Assembly: GCF_034140825.1 (NCBI RefSeq)
Contig: NC_089035.1
Coordinates: 8,979,001-9,043,000 of the forward strand
Direction of reading: 5' to 3'
Origin: Oryza sativa Japonica Group
Taxonomy: Eukaryota > Streptophyta > Magnoliopsida > Poales > Poaceae
DNA length: 64,000 nt
Shown here piece after piece: positions 21,158 to 32,195 of this stretch. Under the pieces are notes generated by a model. It had not been told where the DNA came from, made no database searches, and saw only the letters and a program-made list of their open reading frames with translations. The position numbers were made by a program, and so were the translations under genes. The stretch's first letter is position 1. The number at the start of each line of letters is the position of its first letter.

Positions 21158-21727
21158 TACTTGTTAGTGCCAAGCTCACACACCACTCTCCCTGCTGGTC
21201 AACCTGTACTTGTAGAGGCATGCATGTACCTTCACCTTTGCTTCGTTTTCGTATTAGAAAGAGAGATCAAGAGAAGCATCGATTTCTAGCTTTGTACTTT
21301 CGAGTTCGTATTAGCTGAAAGGGACAAAATCTGAAGATGCAGGCAGTACATTTGTCACTCGCAGGGGAAAAAAGTGCATCGACTAAATTTGACCCAAAAT
21401 TAATTCAGCAGCTTCAGTCACAACTAAAAAGTTCAGAGAGCTTGGGAGCTGAGCAGAACAAACAATTCTTGCAAACGTATGTAAGTTGAGTCCGCCCCAA
21501 TTCATGCAAGTTTCTAGCATCTATAGCTTCTTTCATAATTAAAATCTCCCCACAAACAACCCAGCTTTTCATCCGATGATGAATAATGCTGAGATCAAGG
21601 CCAAAGCGGTGACTGGTGATGACGCCAACCGGCGGATGGAGCAGCCGCTATCCTGACTCTGCTCGGACCAGGGGCTCTTATGCAAATACTCAGACGCTAC
21701 CATTGGTAGGCTGGTAGCGATCCAATG
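21158..21727. other. Intergenic DNA
   Basis: No gene or repeat recognised. Confidence 0.4.
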
Positions 21728-21736
21728 TTTTGCAAA

Positions 21737-22560
21737 GATTTTGCTTCTCTCATCTCTTGCTTTTGGTTAAATCTTATCTCTCAACTCTAAAACTGGGTAT
21801 AACATCTCCTCTAACTTTAAAAACCGATGTAAATTAACACCTTTAGTAGTTTTGAAACGGTTTCTGCTCACGTGGTTGGTCAACTGGTCCACGTGTGTTG
21901 ATGTGGCATCCCGTTATCAAAGAAATTGAAAATAAAAGTGGGGCACACAAGTAAGTGACAAGAGTAAAATTTTAAAAATTGTGAGGCCCACTTGTTAGCC
22001 CACTACTCCCTTCTCAATCTTGACGTGTCACCGCTGGCGGCAGTGGACAGTGACGGTGATGACATGCATCACCCACAATGACAACGAGCACTGCCGTCGC
22101 ACACGCTGTCCCATACTCGTGCTTGAAGAGCCCCCCGTGGCGGCGTTGAAGTTGGGTCCGGAGACGGCAGTGTGGTTGGCGACGGCAGGGGTAGCAAGGG
22201 AAAGAGAGTAGCGAAGAAGATTTACTGCTTCCCCATGCCACCGGCCTGTCTCACCTTCTGAGCGTCCTGCTGATATGAGAGTATCACCTACCTCTGATTG
22301 GCTCGCCAGGGAAGAGAGGAAAGAGAAAGAGGAGGAGAGGTGAGGAAGAAGATGAAAGAGGAGGAAGTCATTGGCATGTGGGTCCCACCTGCTGACTCAG
22401 TGAGTCAAATCTGCCACATCAGTAGAAACCACTCCCCAAACACCCAAGGAGTTGATTTACGCCGGTATTCAAAGTTGAGGGAGGCGTTAAACCGGTTTTG
22501 CGGTTGAGGGTTGTGATTCAATCAGAACCAGAGATGAGGGAGGCCAAATAGACTTACTCA
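21737..22560. mobile_element. Non-autonomous Mutator-like element (possible Pack-MULE), 824 bp
   Basis: Exact 9-bp target duplication TTTTGCAAA at 21728-21736 and 22561-22569. The termini form long, imperfect inverted repeats of about 170 bp (left: CTCTCATCTC, ACCGATGTAAATTAACACC, AAACGGTTTCTGCTCACGTG; the right end mirrors these). The core (about 22020-22260) is GC-rich with a different composition from the ends and no transposase, which fits a captured genic fragment. Confidence 0.88.
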
Positions 22561-22588
22561 TTTTGCAAAATGTCGTACACTGGCTTTA

Positions 22589-22660
22589 ATGGGCTAGGCC
22601 CACTTGTCCATTGGGCGCCCCCCTATACCTTGGGCTTCCAACCAATCCATGGGCCGGGAA
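22589..22660 (+). promoter_or_regulatory. Site II (TGGGCC/T) cluster upstream of the membrane-protein gene
   Basis: ATGGGCTAGGCCCA, TTGGGCG, TTGGGCT and ATGGGCC occur within about 70 bp, 230-300 bp upstream of the ATG. No TATA box is evident. This is the usual promoter type of plant housekeeping and mitochondrial genes. Confidence 0.55.
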
Positions 22661-22891
22661 GGCATCGGACGGCCGAGATCCTCCCATCCATCGCGGTGTC
22701 CCGATCGCGGCCGTCGCAAAGTCGCGCACGGGACACAAGCCGAGGAGGGTTTTGAAACCATCCTGGGTTTTCCACCTTTTCCAGCGGCCGCGACAAGTCC
22801 AGCGAGGCGCTTCCTCCTCTCCTCTCCTCTCCTCTCGCGACTTCGCGGCGGCTCGCTCGCCTGATCCATCCGTGTCTCGCGCGGCGGCGCC

Positions 22892-25800
22892 ATGGCGGGG
22901 GAGGCTTCGCCGCCCGCGCCACCGGAGATCCCCACGAGGTGCCACCACTGCGCCGGCCCCCTCTCCAAGGACATGGTACGCGTGATCCCGCTCCCCCCAC
23001 CCCACCACAGCTCGTCTTCACCTCCCCGGGATCTCTCCCCTTGGTCGTGCAGGCTCCGCTGCAGGAGTCGTGGGTGGCTGGTGCCCCTGCGTCGCGTTCG
23101 AGTGGGGTTTAGTTTTCGTTTGGCGTCCGGAATTGGGTCGTGGTTCTAGTTGGTAAGTTATGGTGCCATGGTGGTGTTGGCTGTTCATGTATATAGGTTG
23201 TTTCTCCCCCTTGTTGATTTGGCCTGCACCGTGGTTTGTTTTTGGATCATGCTGTGTGGATGGCTACCTACCCTAGGACAAGTAGTTTCGGCTCGGGAGG
23301 GAAGAGTTTTGTTTCAGGCCGGGGTCAAACTAATTTGTGCGATTGAACTGATTCGTCGTGTGTGGTTGCTTTTGAAGGAAACGAGCAGCTGGACGGTGCC
23401 TCCACTGGTTCGAGATAGCTTCTCCATGGTTTGTGTTCCTTTGTCTTCAACTGTGCTGCACACATAAATTACTCTCTCTTTTTTTGTGGTTGCACAACTT
23501 TATCGAATTCGGCTTTTCTTTATCTGTTTTTCTTGTGTTAGGTTGATACTATTGTACATTCTTTTTTCTATCTTGTAAATTCTGATCGGTATGTTGCTAA
23601 AGTTGATTAGATTTGTTTCATGACATGTATGTGATTTGTTATAATTACAAACTTTTACATAATACTAAAGTTGTCCTAGAAGATCTTTGCTAATAATATT
23701 TGTGTTATGTTCTGACAGATTGGTTCTGCTATTGGGGGTACAGCTGGAGCATTTTATGGTTTCAACCACAGTAAGTTGCTAACCCATTTCATTCAGTTAC
23801 TCATGCACAAGTTGGTATTTTGCAGGAAAGTAAATCATTAGGTTTCTAACAATACCTTTTAGCACCTTGTTTGCACTTAATTTACTGTGGGGGGTTCTAA
23901 TAGTTAGCTTACTGTGGGGAGTTCTAATAGATAGCAATATCCCCTTTGCTTGCTTGGCTAGTTTACTGTGGGGAGTTCTAATAGTTAGCATACTTATAAT
24001 AGTCATTTGCCTTATTGGTGAACCTCAGTCATTTCAAAGCTCAGAAACATATGTGGACAAGATAATCTGTAGTTTTTTATTGTCTCGGAAATGTATTGTT
24101 CATGTTGTCCACTCAATGATGATTGTTATCTTCTTTGTAAAAACAACACCTTGCACACTATAGAACACCTTTCTTGTACATCCTCTCTGTGTCCATGTCT
24201 ATATGCATGGTAATTCCTCCTGTTTTAAGTTATTGATTGCAACTTTTGTTGGCGGATGCATCTTGAACAAAATTGATTGACCATGTTTGCCCTTTCATAA
24301 AAGTTGATATATCTTCTGAGCAGCACTGATTTTGAACTTCTTTTGTAGCTATGCCTTTTGTTCGACGGTACATAAAAGGGCCAATGTGGATGCATTTTCT
24401 TGTTGGTGTAAGTGACAATTCTTTTTCAAAGTTTATATTATATTATTATCAATCTATTGAGCATGAATTAGGCTGTGTTCGGGAGTGAGGGTTGGGTCCT
24501 AGAACGCAAAACGAAGCAGTGTTTAGCGCATGATTAATTAAGTATTAGCTAAAATAAATTTGAAAAATGGATTAATATAATTTTTTTTAAGTAACTTTCA
24601 TATAGAAATTTTTTATAAAAAACACACCGTTTAGCAGTTTGAAAAGCGTGCGCGCGGAAATCGAGGGAGGTGAGTTGGGAAAGTAGAGATAAGAACTCAG
24701 CCTTAGAGTGTTGCAGTTTTTAGATGGTGTATTATTTTTTCACTTCCTGATTATGTTTCACAATCTCTAGGTCATCTCAAAACTAGAAACACAATTTGAT
24801 GCCTTTTCTTGACACCTCCGTTTCTATGTAAATTATTTTAAAACACTACAGAGAAAGCATTCAAATTTCATGTTCTATCTCTTATCGCCAAAACATCTCT
24901 TATGTTCTTTTACTTGGACGGGATCGTGAGTTCAAATTCACGCGTATGGTCACAGACTCACAGTTGCATCCAAAGGGCAGTCTCAGCCAAATGCTGTGCA
25001 GTTCCTTCTGGTTCAACAAATGCTGTGCAGTTCCTGACTTTCGATTAACTAATGGTGATAATTACTATATTCACAACATTTAATTGACTGTCTCATGGTT
25101 ATTACAGATAAAAGTGTTCTCGCTATTACTGATAAAAGTGTATAAACTGCGCAGAGATGCTACCTTTTGAAGCAAACTGTGGACATTGATAACTCTGATC
25201 TTTTTTTAAAAAAAAAAATCTTGCAGGCACCTCCAGTTATTGTCTTCTCTTCTGCATGTGCTGGGTTAGCAGGTCAGTTACTACTATTTTATTTTATTTT
25301 GGTTTTTTGGCCATTTAACTATTTTTTTGCTCATAGTTCTGTTGTCTACAAACTCAAATTATTATTTGAGTTTTGTGATATCGTGGATTCGTGGTCATTA
25401 TATTAGGTTTCAAGCCGATCTTATTTAAGTTTTCTGCAGAGTTAATCTATCTTCCTGTTTGTTTTATTCCTGATGATGACTAGTTGCGATGTTTCTATAG
25501 TGCCTTGATACCTGCTCATCATAGACAGTTACTTGAAACTATGAGTCTTATGACTACACATACATATTCTGTTTTTAAGGATGTTCTATGCACTCTTTAA
25601 AATATGTATGTGAGTACCTTTCTTGTTGTTTACATGTAAACAATGCCAGGACGTAGTGTTATATTGTTTATGCTGATAGATCTTATGAGCTCGTGAAACA
25701 TTGACTAGTCATCTGCCATCTGGTTACTGTGTGGTCCATGTTATTTCTCATTGACGAACCTAGCGAGTCAAGGTTCATCCTGGAAATGTTTTATTCTCTT

Positions 25801-26174
25801 CCTCAAATCTTATCTTCTATTCAATGGATCTCCATGAAATTGTTCGCTACAGATACATTGATTGGAGGCCAAAAAAAAAAATCACTAAAGCGCAGCAATG
25901 ACACATGTGGTTTTAATAATAATAGAAAGAACTAATAGTTGGAATATTCAGATGTAGTTCAAAACCTCATTAAAATTGTTGATTTTTGCCATGTCACTGT
26001 TTTTATTCACTATGCGTGATGGATGATCTGAAGGTTGATATGTTTGTAGGTGGGACAATACCAGCGCTTGCACAGCTGGTATCATCATCCTATCACTCAG
26101 CCACAGCGTCGTCCTTTGCCCACACAACTTCTCGTGATGAAATGCATAAGGCCAGAAGCTCCTCGACATTGTGA
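22892..26174 (+). CDS. Small conserved glycine-rich membrane protein (121 aa, five exons)
   Basis: Exons 22892-22975, 23719-23770, 24349-24407, 25227-25272 and 26050-26174 join in frame with GT-AG borders (366 nt). The protein starts MAGEASPPAPPEIPTRCHHC: a Pro-rich head with a CxxC pair (residues 17 and 20). A glycine-zipper-like helix follows (IGSAIGGTAGAFYGF), then a basic loop (VRRYIKGPMW), a second hydrophobic helix (FLVGAPPVIVFSSACAGLAG) and a Ser/Thr-rich tail. The two helices and short loop suggest an organelle membrane protein; this is inference. I do not recognise a named family. Intron 3 (24408-25226) holds a MITE at 24471-24702. First-exon composition is GC-rich, typical of grasses. 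Confidence 0.75.
24471..24702. mobile_element. MITE, GGCTGTGTTCG family, inside intron 3
   Basis: Ends GGCTGTGTTCGGGA and GAACTCAGCC, flanked by TTA at 24468-24470 and 24703-24705. The core AAAACACACCGTTTAGCAGT is shared with five other copies in the window. A 3-bp TTA duplication points to the PIF/Harbinger (Tourist) group. Confidence 0.8.
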
Positions 26175-27232
26175 TCTACAGTGGCAGCAAATTGTTAACT
26201 GGAATCCTAACTATCCAAAACACCATATACTATTATAAATGTGCATGTGTTACCACATATCATCTGTTTTATGAGGAATGCTCTTGTAAATGGTAAAACT
26301 TTCCCCTGTGGAATAGTGCTTATATATGTTCCCAATTTTGCTATTTATCACCATGCACAGGCTGTTATTTTTGTTATGGTGTCGCAATAAGCCTGGAGTG
26401 TTGCGAATTGTGATCTGCTTTAACCTTCAGGATGCCATTTTCGTTTGCAATATATATGCACATTACCTTTTGCTCTCTACTTGTCTAAACATTTACCATG
26501 TACGATGTCTGTCGTTTTGACTGTTTTACGCGCATGCCATTGAAGTGAGTTTTTACTTATGTGATCTGTACTCCTGCCTCAATTTATTTGATGGCATGTG
26601 GCAGATTAAAGTGTGTTGTGCCACCCTAGGAATCTAATCTAGGATACCCCTGCCGGTGCCGGATCACCGTTTGTGATGACCGTGCATGATAGGGTGTGGC
26701 ATGGTGTCCAATGTTTTTGCATGCATTGAATCGTAGCCATCATACATTGAATTCTCGCGCCTCGTTTCGGATGCCATTTGATCTATCTCCTCTCGCTCCA
26801 TCCATTTCATGTGCCAAAAAGGCCACTGATGATGCAAAACAGTGGCGATCTCTGGCTGAATCCTCGCGGAATGGCAGTGTGTGGACGTGCCTCTCTTTGC
26901 AGCCTTGTGTTGTGATGTGTTGGAGTACATGCTTACATGTGTACATACGCCGAGGCACTGTGAGATGCATCTAGCCACCTGCGTCACTGCGTGCGACTGC
27001 CAAGATCTCTCGCCGAAAGTTCGACGAGATCCAGTGCTCTTTCAAGCACTCACTCATTTGGTGCTTTGGCGATGCTTCGAGATGTTTGGGAAGCTTGTTG
27101 AACTAGAGTGGAGATAGATCATGTATGCTTGTGTTAATTTTGGCATGTTCCTTTTTAGAACCAAAGGGAGTAATACAGCTACTATCTTAATATAATTCAC
27201 GCCCTATTTGGGTATAACTCTAGGCTGCGTTC
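26175..27232. other. 3' region and intergenic DNA
   Basis: The 3' UTR of the membrane-protein gene is probably within the first few hundred bases. A moderately GC-rich stretch at 26640-27120 has no supportable gene and no repeat that I recognise. Confidence 0.35.
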
Positions 27233-27466
27233 GTTCGTTGTGATGAGTTAGTTAGTTTGTGTGTTTTGTTTTCCGCGCGTACGCTTCCAAACTACTAAAC
27301 GGTGTATTTTTTGTAAAAAATTTTTATAGAAAAGTTGTTTTAAAAAATCATATTAATCCATTTTTAAAATTTAAAATAATTAATACTCAATTAATCATGC
27401 GCTAATGGCTCACCTCGTTTTGCGTATCTTCCCAATCTTCTCCATCTCCTTCACCCCAGCTGACAG
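27233..27466. mobile_element. MITE, GGCTGTGTTCG family (inverted copy)
   Basis: Carries the complement of the shared core (AAACTACTAAACGGTGTATT; TCATATTAATCCATTTTTAA; TTAATCATGCGCTAATG). The ends are slightly degraded. Confidence 0.65.
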
Positions 27467-27565
27467 GATTGGAATCCTTGCGTCCACAAATATTACACAT
27501 GGATACTTATGGTTGGATTTTAGTTAAGTCAGCAAAATTGTCACTGGACTTTATCTCTTGTAGTA

Positions 27566-27823
27566 CTCCCTCCATACTCACAAAGGAAGTCGTTTAGGAC
27601 ATTGACACGGTCTTCAAAACACAACTTTGACTTCTTGTTTCTATAAAAATATTCATTGAAAAGTGATATATGTATACTTTTATAAAAGTATTTTTAAGAC
27701 AAATCCATTCATATAATTTTTATATTTTCAAACTCAACAACTTGAGAGTTATTCATGATTTATATTTTCAATGTTTGACTTAAACATTATCCTAAACGAC
27801 TTACTTTACGAGTATGAAGGGAA
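27566..27823. mobile_element. Stowaway-like MITE
   Basis: Ends CTCCCTCCATACTCACAAAG and the complement of GAGTATGAAGGGAA, with TA on both sides (27564-27565, 27824-27825). The inverted repeat continues through GTCGTTTAGG. Confidence 0.75.
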
Positions 27824-28196
27824 TATGTGTTAAGCGAGTGTACTCGTAAGCATATGTGCTCGTCTGAATTGAAAAATTAAAAATCTGTCGTAGGATGTTT
27901 TCTAAACTGAAAAAAAAATAATATATATTTTAATTATTTGCAGCAGCACAACGTGATAATAGCAGGTTGTATGGCGCATTAGCCTTGGACTGATCGGTCC
28001 TGGCCGAAGTGCAACGCTGTAAACGCAGAGCCCAGTGCACCGCAACGGAGGAAAACCGATTGGCCGCCGCCGGTGTCGTCCGCCCGCGCGGGGGACTCAC
28101 GTACATCGTTGTACCGCGCCCGCCGCACTCCTTCGCTCGCGCGACGTCAACCACACACAATTTCTTTTAGAGAAAATATAAAAAAGCAATCCACTG
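27824..28196. other. Intergenic DNA with a GC-rich patch
   Basis: A GC-rich stretch near 27980-28150 has no convincing start, splice pattern or known motif. Confidence 0.35.
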
Positions 28197-28426
28197 CTCC
28201 CTCCATCACATAATATAAGGGATTTTAAGTTTTTGTTTGCACTGTTTTATCCCTCGTCTTTTATTCAAAAAATTTTAAAATTATTTTTTTTTTACTTACT
28301 TTATTATCCAAAGTACTTTAAGCATAACTTATCATTTTTTATATTTGCACAAATTTTTTAATAAGACGAGTGGTCAAACAGTACAAGCAAAAACTCAAAA
28401 TCATTTATATTATGGGACGGAGGGAG
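28197..28426. mobile_element. Stowaway-like MITE
   Basis: Ends CTCCCTCCATCACATAATAT and the complement of ATTATGGGACGGAGGGAG, related to the element at 20917-21157. Confidence 0.8.
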
Positions 28427-28852
28427 TACAAACTAGTCTAAGCTAATAAAAAAATTTTGAGACACATGACACGTACTTTAAGAAATGAAAACCAGCGGCA
28501 CGTCCCTAATCTCACTAAAGTCTGGTTGAAAATCCACCTACATGTGCGTAATATTCGTGGACACCAGGATTTAAACCATATTGGGTGAAGTCATGCACTC
28601 ACAACTCCACCACCACACCACGGGTGCTTCCCCAAATTGAACATAAATTTTAATTAGCTTTTAACAATTCTTAGGGTGAAATGATCTTTTATAGCGGTTA
28701 ACAAGTACCGCTAACGGAAACCTACCGGCAGTGATATGTCTAGCACAAAGACACTTGTACAATATCATTATCGGAAAGATGGGTTTGTCAATGATTCTTC
28801 TTCGATTGATACGCTTGTCGATGATATTTTTAAAATGTTCTCTTTTTTAATA

Positions 28853-28944
28853 CTTCCTCTGTTCCATATTATATCTAAATTTATTAATATTCATATGAAT
28901 ATGAGCAATGTAAAAAAAAGTATGATAATATGAAACGGAAGGAG
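28853..28944. mobile_element. Short Stowaway-like MITE (92 bp)
   Basis: Ends CTTCCTCTGTTCCATATTAT and the complement of ATAATATGAAACGGAAGGAG, with TA on both sides. It lies about 270 bp 5' of the PKS-family start codon. Confidence 0.75.
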
Positions 28945-29212
28945 TATAAGGAATTAGATCGCGCGAGCGACGCGGACACACTCATGCCGCTCCCGCTTGC
29001 CCACTGACGCGAAGCGTGCTCGAGTGCTCGACCAGCCTTCGTCTCCGCTCGCCTCGCCGTCGCCGTACGTCGCCCTCCGCGACAGCCTGTGCTCCCGTGG
29101 CTCCACCCGCTCGCCTCCTCCTACAAATCCTCCATCCCGCCTCACCTCACCTCACCTCACCTCTCACTCACTCACACGCGATAAAAGAGTTTGCAACAAG
29201 TGGTCTCCTTCC

Positions 29213-30790
29213 ATGGACAGGTACAGGGTCGCGCCGCGACCTGTCTACCTCTCCGCCGCCGCCGCCGCCGGCGGTGATCACGGCGATGGGCCCCGCCGCC
29301 TGCCACGCGGTGTCGCCGGCGGCGGTGGCGCCGAGCTCGACATCTTCTCCGCCGAGCGCTACTTCAACGCAGACGACGTCGTCAAGAAGGAGGAGTACCG
29401 CGACGAGGAGCAGCCGCGGCAGGAGGTGGCCGTGGATGCGGCCAGCCAGAGCGGACGCACCGTGGCGTGCTCATCGGAGGCGAGCTGGACCAGCCGCTCC
29501 GGGCTGCTCTCCGGCCACGCCCAGTCCGCCGCGTCGGCGGGTGCTGCTGCTAAGCTCCAGATGGGTGGTGCCAATGGCGGCGGCGGCGCCGCCGCCGCCG
29601 CCGCAAGCGCTCACCGCGGCAAGAAGCCCGGCTCCGGCCAGCGGTGGGGGCTGTTCTCTCGTGACTGCCCCTGCGCCGGCAGGAAGGCGGTCACCGTCGA
29701 CGTCGCCTCCGAGCCGAGGAGCCCGGCGACGCCGAGAACCCACGCGAGGTTTGAAAACAGCCATGTCGTCGCCGACAGCACGATCTTTAAAGCGAATGCG
29801 CCGCCGCCGCCACCGCCATGCGAGGAGGAGCCCGTCAAGATGAAGATATCTCCGGGGAGCAGCACGTTTCCTCCTCCCCTCGCGAACAGTATCTTCGCGG
29901 CGGCGCCGAACAGGGGCGGCGGCGGCGGTGGCGCGGCGCCGTTCGCCGCTTTCCCGGCGCCGGACATTGTTGGCCGCCGCGTCGTGAGCTCCGGCGGCTT
30001 CACGTTCCCGGTGGCCGTCGGCGCGGCGAAGGTGGTGAGCACCGTTGGCGACGAGCCGCCGCGCGAGTCGCTCGAGGTGTTCCGGCCCATAGACGAGGAG
30101 TCGGTGCTCGCCGACCCACCGGCCGATCACCTGGCGACGGTGGGCGGCCGCGGAGGAGGAGGAGGAGGCCTCGCCGCAGGCTTCGCGCGCGCCCCAGGGG
30201 TGGCGGCGGTGGCGACCGACGAGGAGGCAATGAGCGACGCGAGCTCGGACCTGTTCGACCTCGAGAGCTTCGCGGCGTCGTCGTCGTTCCCGACCACGTG
30301 CCGCGGGCGCAGCAGCCGGCGCAACTCGCGGGAGGACGACGACGACGACGAAGACCTTCCGTACGGCGCCGCGGCCGCGGCCGCCGCCGCCGTCGAGCCG
30401 GCGCTGAGCGAGTGCATGTACGCGCCGAGCGAGGTGAGCGTGGTGTGGAGCGTGGCCACGGCGGAGGGCGGCGCGTTCGACGCGGCCAGCGTCGCCAACT
30501 TCTCCAGCGCGGCGTCCGCCTGCTGCGTCGAGGAGTTCAGCTTCGTCCCGCCGCCTGACTCCGCCGCCACCGCTGGCGGCGGCGGCCACGAGGGCTTCAC
30601 CGCCGCCATGTCGCGCAGCGCCGCCCGCAAGAAAGGCGGCGGGTTCTTGAGCAGCTGCCGGTGCGAGAAGGCTGTGAGCGTCGGGCCAACTCCCGTCCGG
30701 ATGGTCCGGCCGGAGGTGAACGTCAAGACCACCGGCGGCGGCGCGGCACGGTATCACCCCGGCCGCGTCCGCATGCCGGTCCGGACGTGA
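29213..30790 (+). CDS. Phytochrome kinase substrate (PKS) family protein, 525 aa, intronless
   Basis: A single open frame from the first in-frame ATG (MDRYRVAPRPVYLSAAAAAG) to TGA. PKS hallmarks are in order: the DIFSAERYF element near residue 44, the WGLFSRDCPC block near 145, the EVFRPIDEES region near 287, the acidic SDASSDLFDLESF motif near 342, and ECMYAPSEVSVVWSVATAEG near 400. Family members bind phytochromes and phototropins at the plasma membrane and act in phototropism and shade or light growth responses. Long Gly and Ala runs and an Asp run (DDDDDE) interrupt the conserved blocks, as often in GC-rich rice genes. A short out-of-frame uORF starts at 28984, and a CCTCA microsatellite lies in the leader (29140-29165). 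The large opposite-strand frames here are GC shadows. Confidence 0.85.
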   Translation: MDRYRVAPRPVYLSAAAAAGGDHGDGPRRLPRGVAGGGGAELDIFSAERYFNADDVVKKEEYRDEEQPRQEVAVDAASQSGRTVACSSEASWTSRSGLLSGHAQSAASAGAAAKLQMGGANGGGGAAAAAASAHRGKKPGSGQRWGLFSRDCPCAGRKAVTVDVASEPRSPATPRTHARFENSHVVADSTIFKANAPPPPPPCEEEPVKMKISPGSSTFPPPLANSIFAAAPNRGGGGGGAAPFAAFPAPDIVGRRVVSSGGFTFPVAVGAAKVVSTVGDEPPRESLEVFRPIDEESVLADPPADHLATVGGRGGGGGGLAAGFARAPGVAAVATDEEAMSDASSDLFDLESFAASSSFPTTCRGRSSRRNSREDDDDDEDLPYGAAAAAAAAVEPALSECMYAPSEVSVVWSVATAEGGAFDAASVANFSSAASACCVEEFSFVPPPDSAATAGGGGHEGFTAAMSRSAARKKGGGFLSSCRCEKAVSVGPTPVRMVRPEVNVKTTGGGAARYHPGRVRMPVRT

Positions 30791-31130
30791 ACTCGCCGCC
30801 GGTGAGCACCGGCGACGTACATACGTTCAACGAGCGGGAGAACGCGAAGGCGTGCGCTATGGTTTAATTAGTTTTGATGTGTAAATTTGTGAGTGAGAAA
30901 TGTGTTGGTGTAAGGAATGCACATTTGTGTTGTAATAAACCAAGACTTTTAATTTCTCTATACAGATTTCGTACGTACATATCCCTTCAGACCCTTCACA
31001 GAGAGGGGAGGGGGGGAGGGGGGGTTCGCTCCGCCTCTCCCTATACGCTTCTTCCCTTCCTCCTCTCCTTCTTCTCTTCCTACAACATATTAAACCATAA
31101 AAAAATTTTAAAAAACAAATAGTTAGAAAA
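30791..31130. other. 3' flank of the PKS gene
   Basis: The likely 3' UTR is followed by a G-rich tract (about 31000-31025) and a pyrimidine-rich tract. Confidence 0.4.
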
Positions 31131-31134
31131 ATTT

Positions 31135-31745
31135 ATGTATAGAAATACTATATATAAAAAATTTGAATTCAAATTCAAATTCAAATTCAAATTCAAATTT
31201 GAATTAAAATTTAAATTTGAATTCAATTTGAATTTGAATCGGGTATGTAAACTTTTGACTTATAAACATTGGATCTATAAACTTTAGGTGTATAAACTTT
31301 AGATGTATATAGAAAATATTTGAATTCAAATTTAAATTTGAATCGGATATAATTCAAATTCAAATTTGAATCGGGTATATAAACTTTAGTTCTATAAACT
31401 TTAGGTCTATAAACTTAACTTTAGGTGTATAAACTTTAGATGTATAGAAATAATATATATGAAAAATATTTGAATTCAAATTCAAATTTGAATCGGATAT
31501 TTGAATTCAAATTCAAATTTGAATCGGATATAATTCAAATTCAAATTTGAATCGGGTATATAAACTTTTGATTTATATACTTTAGTTCTAAAATCTTTAG
31601 GTGTATAAACTTTAGATGTATAGAAATATTATATATAAAAAAAATATTTGAATTCAAATTTAAATTTGAATCGGATATATAAACTTTTAGTCTCTAAACT
31701 TTATATGTGTAAACTTGAGGTGTATAAACTTTAGGTGCATAAATA
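31135..31745. repeat. AT-rich satellite-like array with palindromic TTCAAATTTGAA units
   Basis: About five imperfect units combine a (TTCAAA)n/AATTTGAATCGG(G/A)TAT block with a TATAAACTTTAGGTGTATAAA block and GTATAGAAATA. The first block is self-complementary. Confidence 0.8.
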
Positions 31746-31961
31746 AATTTACTAAAATAGGAAAGTAATGCGGTGCCAAAAAGGAAACAGGTGGAGGGAG
31801 GGAGGGGTGAGGTGGGGAGCGAATCTGATCGCTACCCCTTCCCCAGGGCGAGCGATCGCCAAACAGCATTTCTGTTCACAAGTTGGTTTCTTTGATTATA
31901 GAGAAGATGTAACAAGCACATGCATCATCCGTAAATGCATTAGAACGATCAGGAAGAAATA

Positions 31962-32195
31962 CTCTCTCCATCCCTAAATATTTGACGCTATTGGTTTTTT
32001 TAAACATGTTTGATTGTTTATATTATTTAAAAAATTTAAGTAATTGTTAATTCTTTTTCTAACATTTGATTTATTGTTAAATATACTTTTATGTCTACAT
32101 ATAGTTTTACATATTTCACAAAAGTTTTTAAATAAGACGAACGGTCAAACATGTTAAAAAAGTTAATGGCATCAAATATTTAGAGACAGAGGGAG
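31962..32195. mobile_element. Stowaway-like MITE
   Basis: Ends CTCTCTCCATCCCTAAATAT and the complement of AAATATTTAGAGACAGAGGG, with TA on both sides. Confidence 0.8.

Noticed and set aside
24890-24980. B-box-like GTGAGTTCAAATTC as a possible tRNA or SINE
   Set aside because: No matching A box, cloverleaf or target duplication was found.
26640-27120. Several short frames in a moderately GC-rich stretch
   Set aside because: No splice-consistent gene model, no domain and no strand preference.
29471-30757. Long minus-strand frame (about 428 codons) across the PKS gene
   Set aside because: It is a shadow of the GC-rich plus-strand gene: Arg/Ala-rich with no known domain and no supporting splice or promoter signals.
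30998-31860. G-rich ends around the AT-rich array as terminal repeats of one transposon
   Set aside because: The similarity of the two ends is short and no target duplication was found.
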